Source: Bartonella sp. B1099 (GTDB lineage: Bacteria; Pseudomonadota; Alphaproteobacteria; Rhizobiales; Rhizobiaceae). Taken from it: DNA of 64,000 bases. The notes beneath the pieces were generated by a model. The model saw only the letters and a list, made by a program, of their open reading frames with translations. It was not told where the DNA came from and made no database searches. Made by a program: the position numbers and the translations under genes. This document shows positions 10,460-20,891 of this stretch, piece by piece; position 1 is the stretch's first letter; every line of letters begins with the position of its first letter. The DNA lies in contig NZ_CALYLN010000001.1 in assembly GCF_944801835.1 (NCBI RefSeq), positions 124,001 to 188,000 on the forward strand, written 5' to 3'.

Positions 10460-11083
10460 ATGAGCGATAAAATACCAATAGACGATCATTTTATGCACAT
10501 GCAAAAACCTTTTGAACTTTTTGCAAAGTGGCTTGAAGAGGCAACGATAAGCGAAATAAATGATCCAAATGCTATGGCACTCGCGACAGTTGACGAAACA
10601 GGTCTCCCTAATGTTCGAATGGTTCTCCTCAAAGACTATAGTCCTCAAGGCTTCATCTTCTATACCAATTATGAAAGCCAAAAGGGAAAAGAAATTTTAA
10701 AATCAATGAAAGCATCCTTAGGGTTTCATTGGAAATCGCTTCGTCGTCAGGTCAGAATAAGAGGCATTGTTGAAAAAGTAACTCAGCAAGAAGCCGATGC
10801 TTATTTCCAATCGCGCCCCCGTGGGAGTCGAATTGGTGCATGGGCATCAAAACAATCTCAACCATTAGAAAATCGTTTTGTGCTCGAAAGAGCCATTGCT
10901 CAATATACTGCACGTTATGCTCTAGGCAATATTCCACGACCACCTTATTGGTCTGGGTTTCGTGTTAAACCCCTTTCTATAGAGTTCTGGTGTGATCGCC
11001 CATTTCGTTTACATGATCGTTTGCTTTTTACACGCGATTGTGTTGAAAACAACAATTGGAAAAAACAAAAACTTTACCCTTAA
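10460..11083 (+). CDS. pdxH: Pyridoxamine 5'-phosphate oxidase
   Basis: The protein has 207 residues, family length. It is an FMN-dependent enzyme that oxidises pyridoxamine or pyridoxine 5'-phosphate to pyridoxal 5'-phosphate. Signatures are [12 protein letters not shown] (FMN site), [34 protein letters not shown] and the C-terminal [18 protein letters not shown] chose the ATG at 10460 with GGAG five bases upstream, giving [14 protein letters not shown]. An in-frame ATG 39 bases earlier has no ribosome binding site. A segment resembling bases 10695-10730 of this gene recurs downstream at 11546-11581. Confidence 0.96.
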   Translation: MSDKIPIDDHFMHMQKPFELFAKWLEEATISEINDPNAMALATVDETGLPNVRMVLLKDYSPQGFIFYTNYESQKGKEILKSMKASLGFHWKSLRRQVRIRGIVEKVTQQEADAYFQSRPRGSRIGAWASKQSQPLENRFVLERAIAQYTARYALGNIPRPPYWSGFRVKPLSIEFWCDRPFRLHDRLLFTRDCVENNNWKKQKLYP

Positions 11084-11626
11084 TCCTTCAAGCTTCATCG
11101 TTACAAAGTTTTTTTTCACAGTTAAATGATGACTTTCTATTTGCTAAATTCTAAAAAGAGGTGATTTATTTCATTTCAAGAAGAATTTTATTTTTCTATA
11201 AACGTTGGTTGATAATATTCTTCATCGCTTGACGCTAGATTAGCGACAAGCTTATTGAAGAAAAAATACTGCATTCACCAAAACAATGATTTTACTTTTG
11301 AACTTCTGGTAAGAGAAACAGTGATATTCAAAGGAAGTCTAAATAATACAATCATCATATATATTTTGATTCTGATGAATAAACAGAAAGTGCACTTTAT
11401 AATTAAAAAAGTTGTTCATTCCTCTTACAAGTCTATTTTTATTTCAATAAAACTTGACGGACTCGTTATTTCGAACCAGAAAGATCTCGAACAAAACTCG
11501 TTATAAAATACAAACAAACTTTGACAAATTCAAAAGAATTATAAACTTTAAAATCAATGAAAGTATCTTTGAATTTTCATTCCTCTTCCCATCATCACAG
11601 AACATATGATTTTATCTAACGTGTTG
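11084..11626. other. Spacer between convergent pdxH and ubiA; contains a pdxH-like relic
   Basis: This 543-base AT-rich region has no credible gene. An open frame at 11255-11506 (plus, TTG start) has no ribosome binding site and very low-complexity, Ile/Lys-rich translation. The only identifiable content is the short pdxH-like segment described separately. Confidence 0.5.
11546..11581 (+). repeat. Degenerate direct repeat of an internal pdxH segment
   Basis: These 36 bases match pdxH bases 10695-10730 at 29 of 36 positions by eye, including an unbroken run of 17 (TTTAAAATCAATGAAAG). Most differences are C/T or A/G changes. It is in the same orientation as pdxH and about 460 bases after its stop. 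It looks like the last readable piece of a duplicated and decayed pdxH fragment, but chance similarity in AT-rich DNA is not excluded. Confidence 0.4.
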
Positions 11627-12631
11627 TTAAACTGCAGGACGAAATATCATCCATAAACCACCATAGACTAAACCAGTAAAAATTACAAAACCAATAAGCG
11701 AATTAGATTTGAAAAGCTTAAGACATTGTGCACTGTCATCGATATCAATGACTTTAATTTGAATCAACATATGGATGCTTGCTAAAAAAATTCCCAAAAA
11801 ACTCAATAGAGGGACTTTAGCCAAATAAAATGCTAAACTCACGAATACGACAAAACCACCATACAAAAAGACTAAAGCACGCTTAGTTCCTTTGCCAAAG
11901 AGAAGCGCCGTAGAACCGATCCCCACAGTAGCGTCATCCTCTTTATCTTGATGTGCGTAGATGGTATCGTATCCTATGGTCCACAAGATTGATCCCACAT
12001 AAAGTAAAATTGGTGCCCAGCTTAAACTTCCAAACACAACGGCCCACCCCATTAGTGCTCCCCAATTAAATGCAACACCTAAAAAAAACTGTGGCCAATA
12101 GGTTACGCGTTTCATAAAAGGATACAATGCAACAGCTATTAAAGACGAAATGCCCAGAAAAAAACTAAACCTATTAAATTGTGATAAAACACCTAAACCA
12201 ACCAAACATTGCACAAGTATAAAAACTTTTGCTTGAAACCGACTCACATGACCTGTCGGTAATGGGCGAGAACGTGTTCTCTCGACCTGAGAATCAATTT
12301 TATGGTCAATAAGATCATTCCAAGTACATCCTGCCCCTCGCATAGCGATGGATCCTAGAAAAAAAAGAAAAAGGTACCAAATCCAATGAAGAAGCATTGG
12401 TAAAAGAGGCTCATAACGCATGTCATAAGAGAGAAAAGCCATTGTTGTTGACCAAAAACAAGGCCACATCAACAATTGCCATCCGATCGGCCGATCCCAA
12501 CGCGCCAATTGCGCATAAAACCATAAAGAACAGGGAAGAAAATTATAAACCCATTGTTTGGAAGATGCATCCATAACCCGTCCTTGGCTATCATAGGACT
12601 GAACATGAGGAATATTTTTATTTTTTTTCAT
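11627..12631 (-). CDS. ubiA: 4-hydroxybenzoate octaprenyltransferase
   Basis: This 334-residue integral membrane prenyltransferase has about eight hydrophobic segments. The first Asp-rich motif is NDLIDHKIDSQVERTRSRPL and the second is YDTIYAHQDKEDD; both bind the Mg-diphosphate of the polyprenyl donor. It attaches the octaprenyl tail (from IspB, 22056-23072) to 4-hydroxybenzoate in ubiquinone synthesis at the inner membrane. The N-terminus is about 40 residues longer than E. coli UbiA and hydrophilic, as in other Rhizobiales. I chose the ATG at 12631 with AAAGG upstream. It is divergent from purD. Confidence 0.95.
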   Translation of the reverse strand: MKKNKNIPHVQSYDSQGRVMDASSKQWVYNFLPCSLWFYAQLARWDRPIGWQLLMWPCFWSTTMAFLSYDMRYEPLLPMLLHWIWYLFLFFLGSIAMRGAGCTWNDLIDHKIDSQVERTRSRPLPTGHVSRFQAKVFILVQCLVGLGVLSQFNRFSFFLGISSLIAVALYPFMKRVTYWPQFFLGVAFNWGALMGWAVVFGSLSWAPILLYVGSILWTIGYDTIYAHQDKEDDATVGIGSTALLFGKGTKRALVFLYGGFVVFVSLAFYLAKVPLLSFLGIFLASIHMLIQIKVIDIDDSAQCLKLFKSNSLIGFVIFTGLVYGGLWMIFRPAV

Positions 12632-12721
12632 CAAATGATTTACCTTTAGTCTTGCGATAGAGACATTTCATTCTTATGAGAAGAGGATGAGATTAATCAT
12701 CTTTTATGAGAGGAGCAAGCA

Positions 12722-13996
12722 ATGAATATTCTTCTTATTGGCTCAGGTGGACGAGAACATGCTTTAGCATGGAAAATAGCAGCATCACCACTACTCAAAA
12801 AATTATATTGTGCTCCTGGAAATTCTGCAACAACAGAATTTGGTGAAAATATTAATTTAGACATTGATAACCACCCCCTTGTTATTGATTTTTGTAAAGC
12901 ACATTCTATTGATCTTGTGATTGTAGGACCAGAAGCACCATTGGTTGCAGGTATAACTGACTCTCTTAATAGCGCCAACATCTGTGTATTTGGTCCCACT
13001 CAAAAAGCTGCTCAACTAGAAGGTTCAAAAGCTTTTACAAAAGATCTATGTCGTAAGAATAACATTCCTACAGGAAGTTACCAGTGCTTTAATGATGCGG
13101 CTAAAGCCAAAGCTTACATTCATCAACAAAGTGTTCCCATTGTCATTAAAGCGGATGGCTTAGCAGCTGGCAAAGGTGTCGTGGTTGCAACAACAATAGA
13201 AGAAGCACTGAACGCCGTTGATGTCTGCTTCAAAAATGCCTCCTGCGATGCAGGAAACAAAATTGTTATCGAAGCTTTTCTTGAAGGTGAAGAAGCAAGT
13301 TTCTTTTGTCTTTGTGATGGTAAAATTGCCCTTCCCTTTGGATCTGCTCAAGATCATAAACGTGTGGGTGATGGGGATACTGGAGCAAATACCGGTGGTA
13401 TGGGGGCTTATTCACCAGCGCCCATCATGACCGAAGAAATGGTGAATCGTACCCTCAAAGAAATTGTTGAACCTGCTTTAAAAAGCATGCATGAAATGGG
13501 CGCCCCCTTTAAAGGCATTCTCTTCGTTGGATTGATGATAACGCAAAAAGGCCCCGAACTCATTGAATTTAACGTACGATTCGGTGATCCTGAATGTCAA
13601 GTTTTAATGATGCGCCTCAAAGACGATATTCTGCCGATTTTTCTTGCTGCAGCTCAAGGAAATCTTGAAAATAAACCTCTTCAGTGGTCTGAAAAAGCTG
13701 CTCTCACCGTTGTTATGGCTGCGAATGGTTATCCAGGCTCTCCCCAAAAAGGGACTGTTATCCGTAACGTTGATAAAGTAAACAAACTTCCCGATGTGAA
13801 AGTTTTTCATGCTGGTACCGTATTGCGCAATGGAGAACTTATTGCAAATGGTGGACGTGTTCTCAATATAACAGCAACAGGAAAAACCATTACAAACGCA
13901 CAAAAACGTGCTTATAAAGCGGTTGACTGTATTGATTGGCCAGAAGGCTTTTTTCGTCGTGATATCGGATGGCGCGCCATTGCGCGAGAAAACTAA
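12722..13996 (+). CDS. purD: Phosphoribosylamine-glycine ligase (GAR synthetase)
   Basis: The protein has 424 residues, full length for PurD, which joins glycine to phosphoribosylamine in the second step of de novo purine synthesis. The N-terminal [20 protein letters not shown], the ATP-grasp region with [15 protein letters not shown], the [20 protein letters not shown] loop and [16 protein letters not shown] are all present. GAGGAG lies just ahead of the ATG. It stands alone, divergent from ubiA, with a long spacer after it. Confidence 0.97.
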   Translation: MNILLIGSGGREHALAWKIAASPLLKKLYCAPGNSATTEFGENINLDIDNHPLVIDFCKAHSIDLVIVGPEAPLVAGITDSLNSANICVFGPTQKAAQLEGSKAFTKDLCRKNNIPTGSYQCFNDAAKAKAYIHQQSVPIVIKADGLAAGKGVVVATTIEEALNAVDVCFKNASCDAGNKIVIEAFLEGEEASFFCLCDGKIALPFGSAQDHKRVGDGDTGANTGGMGAYSPAPIMTEEMVNRTLKEIVEPALKSMHEMGAPFKGILFVGLMITQKGPELIEFNVRFGDPECQVLMMRLKDDILPIFLAAAQGNLENKPLQWSEKAALTVVMAANGYPGSPQKGTVIRNVDKVNKLPDVKVFHAGTVLRNGELIANGGRVLNITATGKTITNAQKRAYKAVDCIDWPEGFFRRDIGWRAIAREN

Positions 13997-14910
13997 ATCT
14001 TTTGGTATTCTTTTTGACGATTTTATTCTTTCACCTAACAGCATGACACGCGAATTTTCTTATTGTTGTGCGTTGGTCCTAATTTTGGAAAAAACAAGTG
14101 TATTTTCCTTTAAAAAATAAAATACCTAAAAAGAACGCACTTCATGTTATCCACGCATAAAGCAATATTCCTCACGCTCTTTGCCCCATTTCACAATATT
14201 AACCGTGGAGAGTATAAATCGATTCCACCATCTTTATTGAATAAAGGCAAAAACCGATACCATCGTTGTATCAAACATCAATCTTACCATAACCTTTGTT
14301 ATCTAGAAAATTTATCAAAGAGTTTTTGCTCTTTTTTAATAGCATTCATCCACATGAGCATGCCTTCCTGGTGACGTGCAAGACAATGATTTTGATTAGA
14401 AGAAAAAATGAAATGCGAATATTATATTTGTCACTCTCATTCACTATGACAAAATGATCATTATTTTATAAATTAATAACTTGCTTTATAAAAAAGAAAG
14501 TAAAAAGACACTCTCAATAATCTGCGTGTACTTTAACGATATAGCAAAACCAAAAATTACATCATCAACAAAAAACATTGAATATAATTGATTCCTGCTA
14601 CCAATATGTATTGTCAAAAAAACTCTTATTTACAATTCTTGGCTTCCTCTTTGCCTTAAAAAACGAAAACTCCTGCCAGAATCGATCTCTAAACAGTCAG
14701 ATTTCTTATTGAGTTGGTTCCCCTTGTCTGCCCACTTATGTGCTTTACTGGTGTAAGGCTCGATAAACAAATTGAAGAATATTCACCTCATCCGCTAAAA
14801 ACACCGCATGTGTGCAGCTCGCATGCCTTATATCACGGCGCTAAAGAACCGCATTTACATCCCAATAAGATCGATGCTTATGGTCGCATAAAAATGAATG
14901 CACATGAATG
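13997..14910. other. Long gene-poor spacer downstream of purD
   Basis: This 914-base spacer has no gene I can support. Two open frames (14144-14374 and 14714-14917, plus) have poor or no ribosome binding sites and no family resemblance. The second, ending just before the DUF6101-type gene on the other strand, is richer in GC and in non-AT-biased codons than its surroundings and may be the tail of a decayed gene. Confidence 0.45.
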
Positions 14911-15438
14911 TTACTGAAGTGCAATTCTATTCGCAATCACCAAACGCAAACCTAACGGATTGCTATAACGAAGTAAAAAACGCTTTTGTTTAGAATACGG
15001 CGTTGTACAAAAAAATCGATGTAAATCAGAACGATCTTTTACAACCACAATGCGATTATCTTCATTAATCATAAGCATGGGAAGGCCATAAGTATCCGCC
15101 CATAATCGCCAATCCAGAAGAACATTATTCAAATCTCTGGAAACCAAAAGTGGAATACAAGATTCTTCATCTACATGAAGTAGCTCTAATGCAACAGCTC
15201 TTTCTCCTGAACGTGTTTTTACAGTACGTGCTGCAATTCCTTTGAAATGATAAGGGGGCACTAAATGCGATACGCTTGAAGGTTTATCTGTTTTAAAAAA
15301 AACACCGCGCTCATTTAATGAACAAATGACCTTATTACCCGTTTTGGATGAAAAATATGTCGTCGTTTGTGGCAAATGGCACGGATCCAACCGAAATTCA
15401 AGCACCGCTTTTGCCTGATTAAAGCATTGATTAGCCAT
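14911..15438 (-). CDS. Conserved hypothetical protein, DUF6101-type
   Basis: This 175-residue soluble protein has no signal peptide or membrane segment. It resembles a family confined to Rhizobiales and annotated DUF6101, with a FRLDPCHLP-type N-terminus and a conserved FKGIAARTV segment followed by alternating basic and hydrophobic residues. No catalytic motif is apparent and the function is unknown. It is transcribed alone, with 143 bases to the oxidoreductase gene on the same strand. Family naming is from memory of the sequence pattern, so moderately sure. Confidence 0.65.
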   Translation of the reverse strand: MANQCFNQAKAVLEFRLDPCHLPQTTTYFSSKTGNKVICSLNERGVFFKTDKPSSVSHLVPPYHFKGIAARTVKTRSGERAVALELLHVDEESCIPLLVSRDLNNVLLDWRLWADTYGLPMLMINEDNRIVVVKDRSDLHRFFCTTPYSKQKRFLLRYSNPLGLRLVIANRIALQ

Positions 15439-15581
15439 ATACAGTGTCCCAATTTATCTTAAATAACATACACCTTTTAGCAACTTTTCCTCATTGGATT
15501 ATTAAAAGTTTGAATAAAAAACAACTTGTTTCTTTTTTGGTTATTAAAACCTAAACAAAAATATAGATCAGCATTCTTGAA

Positions 15582-16997
15582 TTATAATACTTTTCCAGGA
15601 TTCATGATCCCTAAAGGATCGAGTGTTTTCTTTATTCCTCGCATAATATCCAATGCGACAGGCGATTTAAAAGAACGAAGTTCTTCGCGCTTAAGCTGAC
15701 CAATTCCATGCTCAGCAGAAAATGCACCTTGATAGTCCATCACTAACCTATGAATGCGATGGTTCATTTTTGACCATAACTGCAAGAATGCTGCCGTATC
15801 AGCGCCTATCGGTTGTGTAACATTATAATGCAAATTTCCATCTCCCATATGTCCAAAACAAACCACCCTTGCCCCTGGAGCGATATCTTCAACAATAAGT
15901 GCTGCCTTAGCAATAAAATCAGGAATGGAAGCAAGTGGTACTGCAATATCGTGCTTAATCGATCCTCCCGCTAACTTCTGTGCTGGTGATATAGCTTCGC
16001 GCAATTGCCAGAAAAAATCTTGCTGTTTTAAAGATTGCGCAACAATTGCATCTTCTATCACCGCCTTCTTTAAGGCTTTTTCTAAAATAATACTCAACAC
16101 GGATAATGCTTCAGCATTGCCTTGCAACGATGAAATGTTCATTAATACATACCATCCATGTTTCTGCTCAAAAGGAGACGTCACACACATCTTATAATCT
16201 AAAGCCATTTGAAAACTGAGATTTCCCATGAGCTCAAAACCCGTTACCATCCCTCCTCCATATTCTTGAGCCAAAGATAAAAACTCAAGAGCCTTTTCTG
16301 GGCTATGTAATCCTACCAAAGCCATTGCTTTTGCTTTTATTTTTGGAAAAATCTTCAAAACGGCTGCGGTTATAACGCCTAATGTACCTTCCGCACCAAT
16401 AAAAAGATTTTTCAAATCATACCCGCTATTGTCTTTTTTAACAAAGCGCAAATCATTCAAAAGACGACCATCCGGTAAAACAACTTCTAAACCAAGGCAA
16501 AGATCACGCATATTGCCATAGGCTAAAACAGCCGTCCCTCCAGCATTCGATGAAAGATTTCCCCCTATTTGGCAAGAACCTTCAGAAGCCAAAGAAAGAG
16601 GAAAAAAACGACCTGATTCATCTACTTTTTTTTGTAAATCCTGTAAAATAACACCAGCTTCTACAACAACAAAATTCCCCTCAAGATTTATCTCTCTCAT
16701 CTTATTTAACCGCTCCATAGATAAAAGAATGCTCTCTCCTCTTTCATCTGGTTGTTGCCCCCCTACGAGTCCTGTATTGCCACCCTGTGGCACGATTGGT
16801 GTGCGTGTTTTGCTCGCTAACTGCATAATCAATGAGATTTCTTGCGATGAAGATGGACGTAAAAGTAAGGATGTTTTTCCATGAAAAAGTCCTCGCTCTT
16901 CAAGCAAATACGGTGCAATCAACGCCTGCTCTGTTATAGCATGCTTGGCTCCAACAATTTCTCTAAACCTCTCAATTAATTCTTGCTCCATATTCAT
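15582..16997 (-). CDS. FAD-binding 2-hydroxyacid dehydrogenase (GlcD/D-2-hydroxyglutarate dehydrogenase type)
   Basis: The protein has 471 residues. The VAO-type FAD domain carries PQGGNTGLVGGQQP and GGNLSSNAGGTAVLAYGNMRDLCLGLEVVLPDG-like signatures in two blocks. The C-terminal FAD-oxidase domain has GHMGDGNLHYNV and SAEHGIGQLKREEL, with the metal-binding histidines of D-lactate and D-2-hydroxyglutarate dehydrogenases. It oxidises a D-2-hydroxyacid and passes electrons to a quinone or flavoprotein. The exact substrate cannot be read from the sequence, and D-2-hydroxyglutarate or D-lactate are likely. Its ATG overlaps the stop of the Sua5 gene (ATGA), so it is translationally coupled to tRNA-modification and RNase HII genes without an obvious metabolic link. 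Confidence 0.85.
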   Translation of the reverse strand: MNMEQELIERFREIVGAKHAITEQALIAPYLLEERGLFHGKTSLLLRPSSSQEISLIMQLASKTRTPIVPQGGNTGLVGGQQPDERGESILLSMERLNKMREINLEGNFVVVEAGVILQDLQKKVDESGRFFPLSLASEGSCQIGGNLSSNAGGTAVLAYGNMRDLCLGLEVVLPDGRLLNDLRFVKKDNSGYDLKNLFIGAEGTLGVITAAVLKIFPKIKAKAMALVGLHSPEKALEFLSLAQEYGGGMVTGFELMGNLSFQMALDYKMCVTSPFEQKHGWYVLMNISSLQGNAEALSVLSIILEKALKKAVIEDAIVAQSLKQQDFFWQLREAISPAQKLAGGSIKHDIAVPLASIPDFIAKAALIVEDIAPGARVVCFGHMGDGNLHYNVTQPIGADTAAFLQLWSKMNHRIHRLVMDYQGAFSAEHGIGQLKREELRSFKSPVALDIMRGIKKTLDPLGIMNPGKVL

Positions 16998-17956
16998 TTC
17001 TCCCTTGGAGCTGCAGCCCGTATAAGACGATCATTGATAGCCTCCCCTAATCCATATGATGGAATAGGTTCTACGGCAATACATCTCACTTTCAATGAAT
17101 CCAATTCCTTCATGTATTGAAATAAATGAGAAGCTGCCTCTTCCAACTTTCCTTCCTCGCTAAGGTTTAAACTAAAAACGGCATTTTCAGCCCCCATAAC
17201 GCGCTTTGAACCAAATGCTAAAAGCGCTTCACCATTTTCTACCTTTTCTACATTCAAACGAATCACAGCATCGGGAGCATAATGTGACTTTAACATCCCT
17301 GGAGCTTCAATCGCCGCCCTTTGATCTATCCGCTTTAGCGACTTTCCTACAACTTCTTCAATTTTATCAGCTGCAAGCCCCCCTGGACGCAAAAGATAAA
17401 TATTTTCACCACAAATCTTAATAATTGTTGATTCAAGCCCTATTCTAGTTGGTCCTCCATCCAATATCAAAGGAACAGATTCTCCCAAAGATGCAAAAAC
17501 AGCCTCAGCCGAAGTAGGACTAAGACGCCCCGATTGATTCGCACTAGGAGCCGCAAGTGGACGGCCAAAATATTGTACAATTTCCGCAAAACGACTGTCT
17601 GGAAAACGAATAGCTAATGTATTCAAACCGGCAGTCGTTAAAGGATGGATATCATGTTGTGCTTTTAAGGGTAAAACCAATGTCAAAGGTCCGGGCCAAA
17701 AGGCTTCCATGAGTTGGCGTGAAAGAAAATCAATTTCAACATAGCGCTCCGCCATTTCGATACCGTTGACATGCGCAATAAGAGGGTTAAATTGCGGACG
17801 CTTTTTTGTAGAAAAAATAGAAGAGAGTGCCCTTCCATTGGTTGCATCGCCCGCTAATCCATAAACAGTTTCCGTTGGTACCGCTACTAACTTTCCTTGT
17901 TCAAGGAGCACTATTGCTTCTTTTATCGAAACGCTATTAAGTGGTCGAATCGTCAT
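16994..17956 (-). CDS. tsaC: L-threonylcarbamoyladenylate synthase, Sua5 type
   Basis: The protein has 320 residues: a YrdC/TsaC domain (about 10-200) with [16 protein letters not shown] and [12 protein letters not shown], then a C-terminal Sua5 domain (about 205-320). It makes threonylcarbamoyl-AMP from threonine, bicarbonate and ATP for the t6A37 modification of ANN-decoding tRNAs; TsaB, TsaD and TsaE complete the pathway elsewhere. The ATG overlaps the rnhB stop by 4 bases and the stop overlaps the next start by 4 bases, so three genes are chained by ATGA junctions. Confidence 0.93.
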   Translation of the reverse strand: MTIRPLNSVSIKEAIVLLEQGKLVAVPTETVYGLAGDATNGRALSSIFSTKKRPQFNPLIAHVNGIEMAERYVEIDFLSRQLMEAFWPGPLTLVLPLKAQHDIHPLTTAGLNTLAIRFPDSRFAEIVQYFGRPLAAPSANQSGRLSPTSAEAVFASLGESVPLILDGGPTRIGLESTIIKICGENIYLLRPGGLAADKIEEVVGKSLKRIDQRAAIEAPGMLKSHYAPDAVIRLNVEKVENGEALLAFGSKRVMGAENAVFSLNLSEEGKLEEAASHLFQYMKELDSLKVRCIAVEPIPSYGLGEAINDRLIRAAAPREK

Positions 17957-18627
17957 GACACATCATTCCTATAACGCTCTTTGAGTGGCGCAAAACTATA
18001 ACGATGTAATCCTACAATTGGACCCTTTTTATCAAGAGCTGTACGATGGGCTAGTGTTGCATACCCTACATGCTTCTCAAAACCATACCCTTTATAAACT
18101 TGTCCAGCACATTCCATCATCCGATCACGCGTTACTTTCGCAATAATAGATGCGGCTGCAATTGAAACCGAACGCTGATCACCCTTAATTAATGCCGTTG
18201 CGGGACAGGGCAGCTGAGAGGGAATATCACGTCCATCAACAAGGATATAATGAACTGGAACAGCTAATCCTGTAATACAGCGACGCATTGCTTCCAAAGT
18301 TGCTTTTCTAATATTAGACTGATCAATTGTACGGGCGCAAAGACTAGCGACTGAAACCGCTAAGGCACTTTGCAAAATTTCATGATAAAGTTTACTGCGT
18401 TGAAGAAAGGAAAGCTTTTTTGAATCATTTAACCCTTCAGGAATATGATTTTTATCCAAGATGACTGCCGCTGTTACCACAGGCCCAGCAAGAGGTCCCC
18501 GTCCTACTTCATCAACCCCTGCTATATGCAAAAAACCTTGGTTTTGCAAATCCAATTCGCACGAAAAATTTGGCTGAAGCGGCAAATTAAACATCTTTGA
18601 TAAATCACAAATACAACAAACACCCAT
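17953..18627 (-). CDS. rnhB: Ribonuclease HII
   Basis: The protein has 224 residues. The catalytic N-terminal motif is [14 protein letters not shown] (Asp-Glu pair), followed by NDSKKLS and ILVDGRDIP. RNase HII cleaves the RNA strand of RNA-DNA hybrids and single ribonucleotides left in DNA. It is the first gene of the rnhB-sua5-oxidoreductase chain. The ATG at 18627 gives about 30 residues before the core domain, slightly longer than E. coli RnhB; a later in-frame ATG (MFNLPLQPN) is possible. Confidence 0.94.
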   Translation of the reverse strand: MGVCCICDLSKMFNLPLQPNFSCELDLQNQGFLHIAGVDEVGRGPLAGPVVTAAVILDKNHIPEGLNDSKKLSFLQRSKLYHEILQSALAVSVASLCARTIDQSNIRKATLEAMRRCITGLAVPVHYILVDGRDIPSQLPCPATALIKGDQRSVSIAAASIIAKVTRDRMMECAGQVYKGYGFEKHVGYATLAHRTALDKKGPIVGLHRYSFAPLKERYRNDVS

Positions 18628-18874
18628 CTATTTCTGCAACCTGCTTATTTTTTGAAAGCATTACAGTTTTAAATAGCTCTTCAAACATTGCATGAATTCT
18701 TGCACAAAAGATAGAAATAAAATGTGAAATGAAAGAATATCCTACCGTCCATTTTCTCTTCTAAAAGCTTATTCTAGTATGTATTTATTTTATCCCAAAA
18801 ACAAAAAATAGATTTTTTTAATCCTCTCTTCATTATGTATAATAGAATTAGGGCAAAATAGAAGTTTTTATTTC

Positions 18875-19783
18875 TCAAATTGTTCCCAAAGTCATGATCG
18901 GTTTTACAAACCAATTTGGGTGCGTTGATTTGATAAAAAGAGCTGCCTGTTGAGCAGCTTGCTGATCTTTAAAAATGCCAAAACAAGTTGCTCCCGTTCC
19001 AGACATACGAGAAAAAAGAGAGCCACATTCATCTAATATAGATAACACTTGTGTTAATTGAGGTGCCATTTTTAAAGCAGGTGCAAAAAGATCATTACGC
19101 GTTTCTTGTAAAGTTTCAACCAATGAATCAACGCTCTTTAAAGCGACTGGATCAATTTTTAAAGAAGAATGATGGCGCTTGTCTAACGCTTTAAAAACAG
19201 CTTGTGTTGAAATCTCTTGTCCATGATTAACCAATACTATCGCAAGAGAACAAGCGTCCTTTAGTCGTATAATCTCTTGGCCAATCCCTTTAACTAAAAG
19301 TGGCTGCTGATATTCCAATGCAAAAAGGCACATAGGAACATCAGCACCAAGAACTAAACTCATTTTTGCTAATTTTTCACAAGAGCAATCCAGATTCCAT
19401 TGTTGACGCAATATGCTGATAACCCCTGCAGCATCACCTGAGCCACCACCAATACCTGAAGCAATCGGGAGTGTTTTTACAAGGCGAAAAAAAGCAGGTT
19501 GAGCTCTTTCAGGGAAAGTCTTACGCATAAAGTTCTGTGCGCGAATAACCAAATTGTCTAAATGAAACACAAGCTCTTTTGCAAACGGTCCCGTTAAAAT
19601 AAACTGATCACTTTCACAAGGTGCATAGTGTAGATAATCACCGCTAAGACTAAAATAAACCAAACTTTCTATTAAATGATAACCATCAGCACGTTGCCCG
19701 ACAACATGCAGAGCTAAATTCAATTTAATGGGTGTAAACACATAAGAATGTCTTTGGAATGAAACTTGTACATCCGATGTCAT
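18875..19783 (-). CDS. ispE: 4-diphosphocytidyl-2-C-methyl-D-erythritol kinase
   Basis: This 302-residue GHMP kinase of the MEP pathway phosphorylates the 2-hydroxyl of CDP-methylerythritol. The N-terminal [19 protein letters not shown] motif and the ATP loop [17 protein letters not shown] (about 105-121) are intact, as is the C-terminal [14 protein letters not shown]. It acts downstream of Dxs (3511-5418). The ATG at 19783 is used. No clear ribosome binding site precedes it, and an unconvincing 66-codon frame ends on its start codon (ATGA). Confidence 0.95.
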   Translation of the reverse strand: MTSDVQVSFQRHSYVFTPIKLNLALHVVGQRADGYHLIESLVYFSLSGDYLHYAPCESDQFILTGPFAKELVFHLDNLVIRAQNFMRKTFPERAQPAFFRLVKTLPIASGIGGGSGDAAGVISILRQQWNLDCSCEKLAKMSLVLGADVPMCLFALEYQQPLLVKGIGQEIIRLKDACSLAIVLVNHGQEISTQAVFKALDKRHHSSLKIDPVALKSVDSLVETLQETRNDLFAPALKMAPQLTQVLSILDECGSLFSRMSGTGATCFGIFKDQQAAQQAALFIKSTHPNWFVKPIMTLGTI

Positions 19784-20025
19784 ATGACGTAATATTCACT
19801 TTTATAGGGTTCTTTTACAACTATCCCCCTTTTATTCACACTTTTACCATTAGCCCTATAAACCGTTCTAAATATTCTTAATTTTTTTCTAAACAAACAA
19901 TAAATATTATGAAGAACTCTCATACAAAACAAACGACATGTTCTCATTCGTATCATTTCAAGCCTTTTTTCTTCTAACATCTGTTTTTTAGATAAAAATC
20001 CCTTTCGCTTGAATGTTCCTTTTTA

Positions 20026-20871
20026 TCACAAACCATAACGCTGCCAAAGTGCCCGCTCTTCTGCGGCCATCAAAGCACTGTCAACGACCGTATAAACTGC
20101 ATGAGCAGTCACTCCTGAGGGCGTTTTAAGTCCTAAAAAACTTTTTGGAGGCGTAATAAGTCGAATTTTTGCATCATTACCAAAGCGTTCCTTAATAACA
20201 GAACGCACATCATTCAACCCGTCAACCAGACCAAGTTCCACGCCTTTTTTTCCACTCCAAAACATTCCTGTAAAAATATCTGGATCACTTGATAACTTCG
20301 CTGCACGCCGTTCTTTCACCAAATCAATAAAAGTTTGATGAACTTCAAGTTGGAGAGATTTCAAATGCTCAATATCAGCTTTTTTTTCTGGCTGAAATGG
20401 ATCTAATGTAACTTTGTTTTTTCCTGCTGTGTAAACGCGACGTTCCACACCAATTTTCTTCAAAAGTTCCGGAAAACCAAAGGAAGCTGAAACCACCCCA
20501 ATGGAACCAACAATCGAAGAAGGATCTGCAAAAATTTCATCTCCCGCACAAGCAATCATATAACCACCAGATGCTGCGATATCTTCAATAAACACAAGAA
20601 CTTTTTTATTGTTTTCTTCTGCTAAATCGCGGATACGCTTGAAAATAAAACGTGATTGCACTGGAGAGCCACCAGGAGAATTAATAACAATTGCAACAGC
20701 TGGTGCTTTTTTGTACGCAAAAGCTTTTTCTAAAAGATTGGCACATCTACTGAGAGAAAGCGTACGAGATATAGACGATGAATCCATAATTGCCCCTTTA
20801 AGGCGAACAACAGGAACTTCAAATTTATTGGAAGAAAAACGGCGTGGAATAAGATTTTTTAAAATATCCAT
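20026..20871 (-). CDS. sppA: Peptidase S49 family protein (SppA-like signal peptide peptidase)
   Basis: The protein has 281 residues, the short SppA form. Core motifs are INSPGGSP (about 64-70), the nucleophile segment EDIAASGGYMIACAGDEI with Ser about 101, and a Lys at about 151-153 (YTAGKNKVTLDPF) that fits the Ser-Lys dyad. It lacks an obvious N-terminal membrane anchor: the first 20 residues are basic and polar. Family members cut remnant signal peptides or membrane proteins. AAGGAG lies 11 bases ahead of the ATG at 20871. A 34-residue membrane protein gene is immediately upstream (gap 20 bases) and could supply a membrane partner, which is inference only. Confidence 0.9.
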   Translation of the reverse strand: MDILKNLIPRRFSSNKFEVPVVRLKGAIMDSSSISRTLSLSRCANLLEKAFAYKKAPAVAIVINSPGGSPVQSRFIFKRIRDLAEENNKKVLVFIEDIAASGGYMIACAGDEIFADPSSIVGSIGVVSASFGFPELLKKIGVERRVYTAGKNKVTLDPFQPEKKADIEHLKSLQLEVHQTFIDLVKERRAAKLSSDPDIFTGMFWSGKKGVELGLVDGLNDVRSVIKERFGNDAKIRLITPPKSFLGLKTPSGVTAHAVYTVVDSALMAAEERALWQRYGL

Positions 20872-20891
20872 CAAAACAAAATCTCCTTAAT

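Noticed and set aside
11470-11495. TTCGAACC/TCTCGAAC motif resembling a tRNA T-loop
   Set aside because: No acceptor, D or anticodon stems can be folded around it; no tRNA found anywhere in the window.
11255-11506. 83-codon open frame after pdxH
   Set aside because: TTG start without ribosome binding site; the product is an Ile/Lys/Asn/Ser-rich translation of AT-rich spacer.
19780-19980. 66-codon frame whose stop overlaps the ispE start (ATGA)
   Set aside because: The overlap is suggestive of coupling, but there is no ribosome binding site and the Arg/Lys-rich product looks like random translation.
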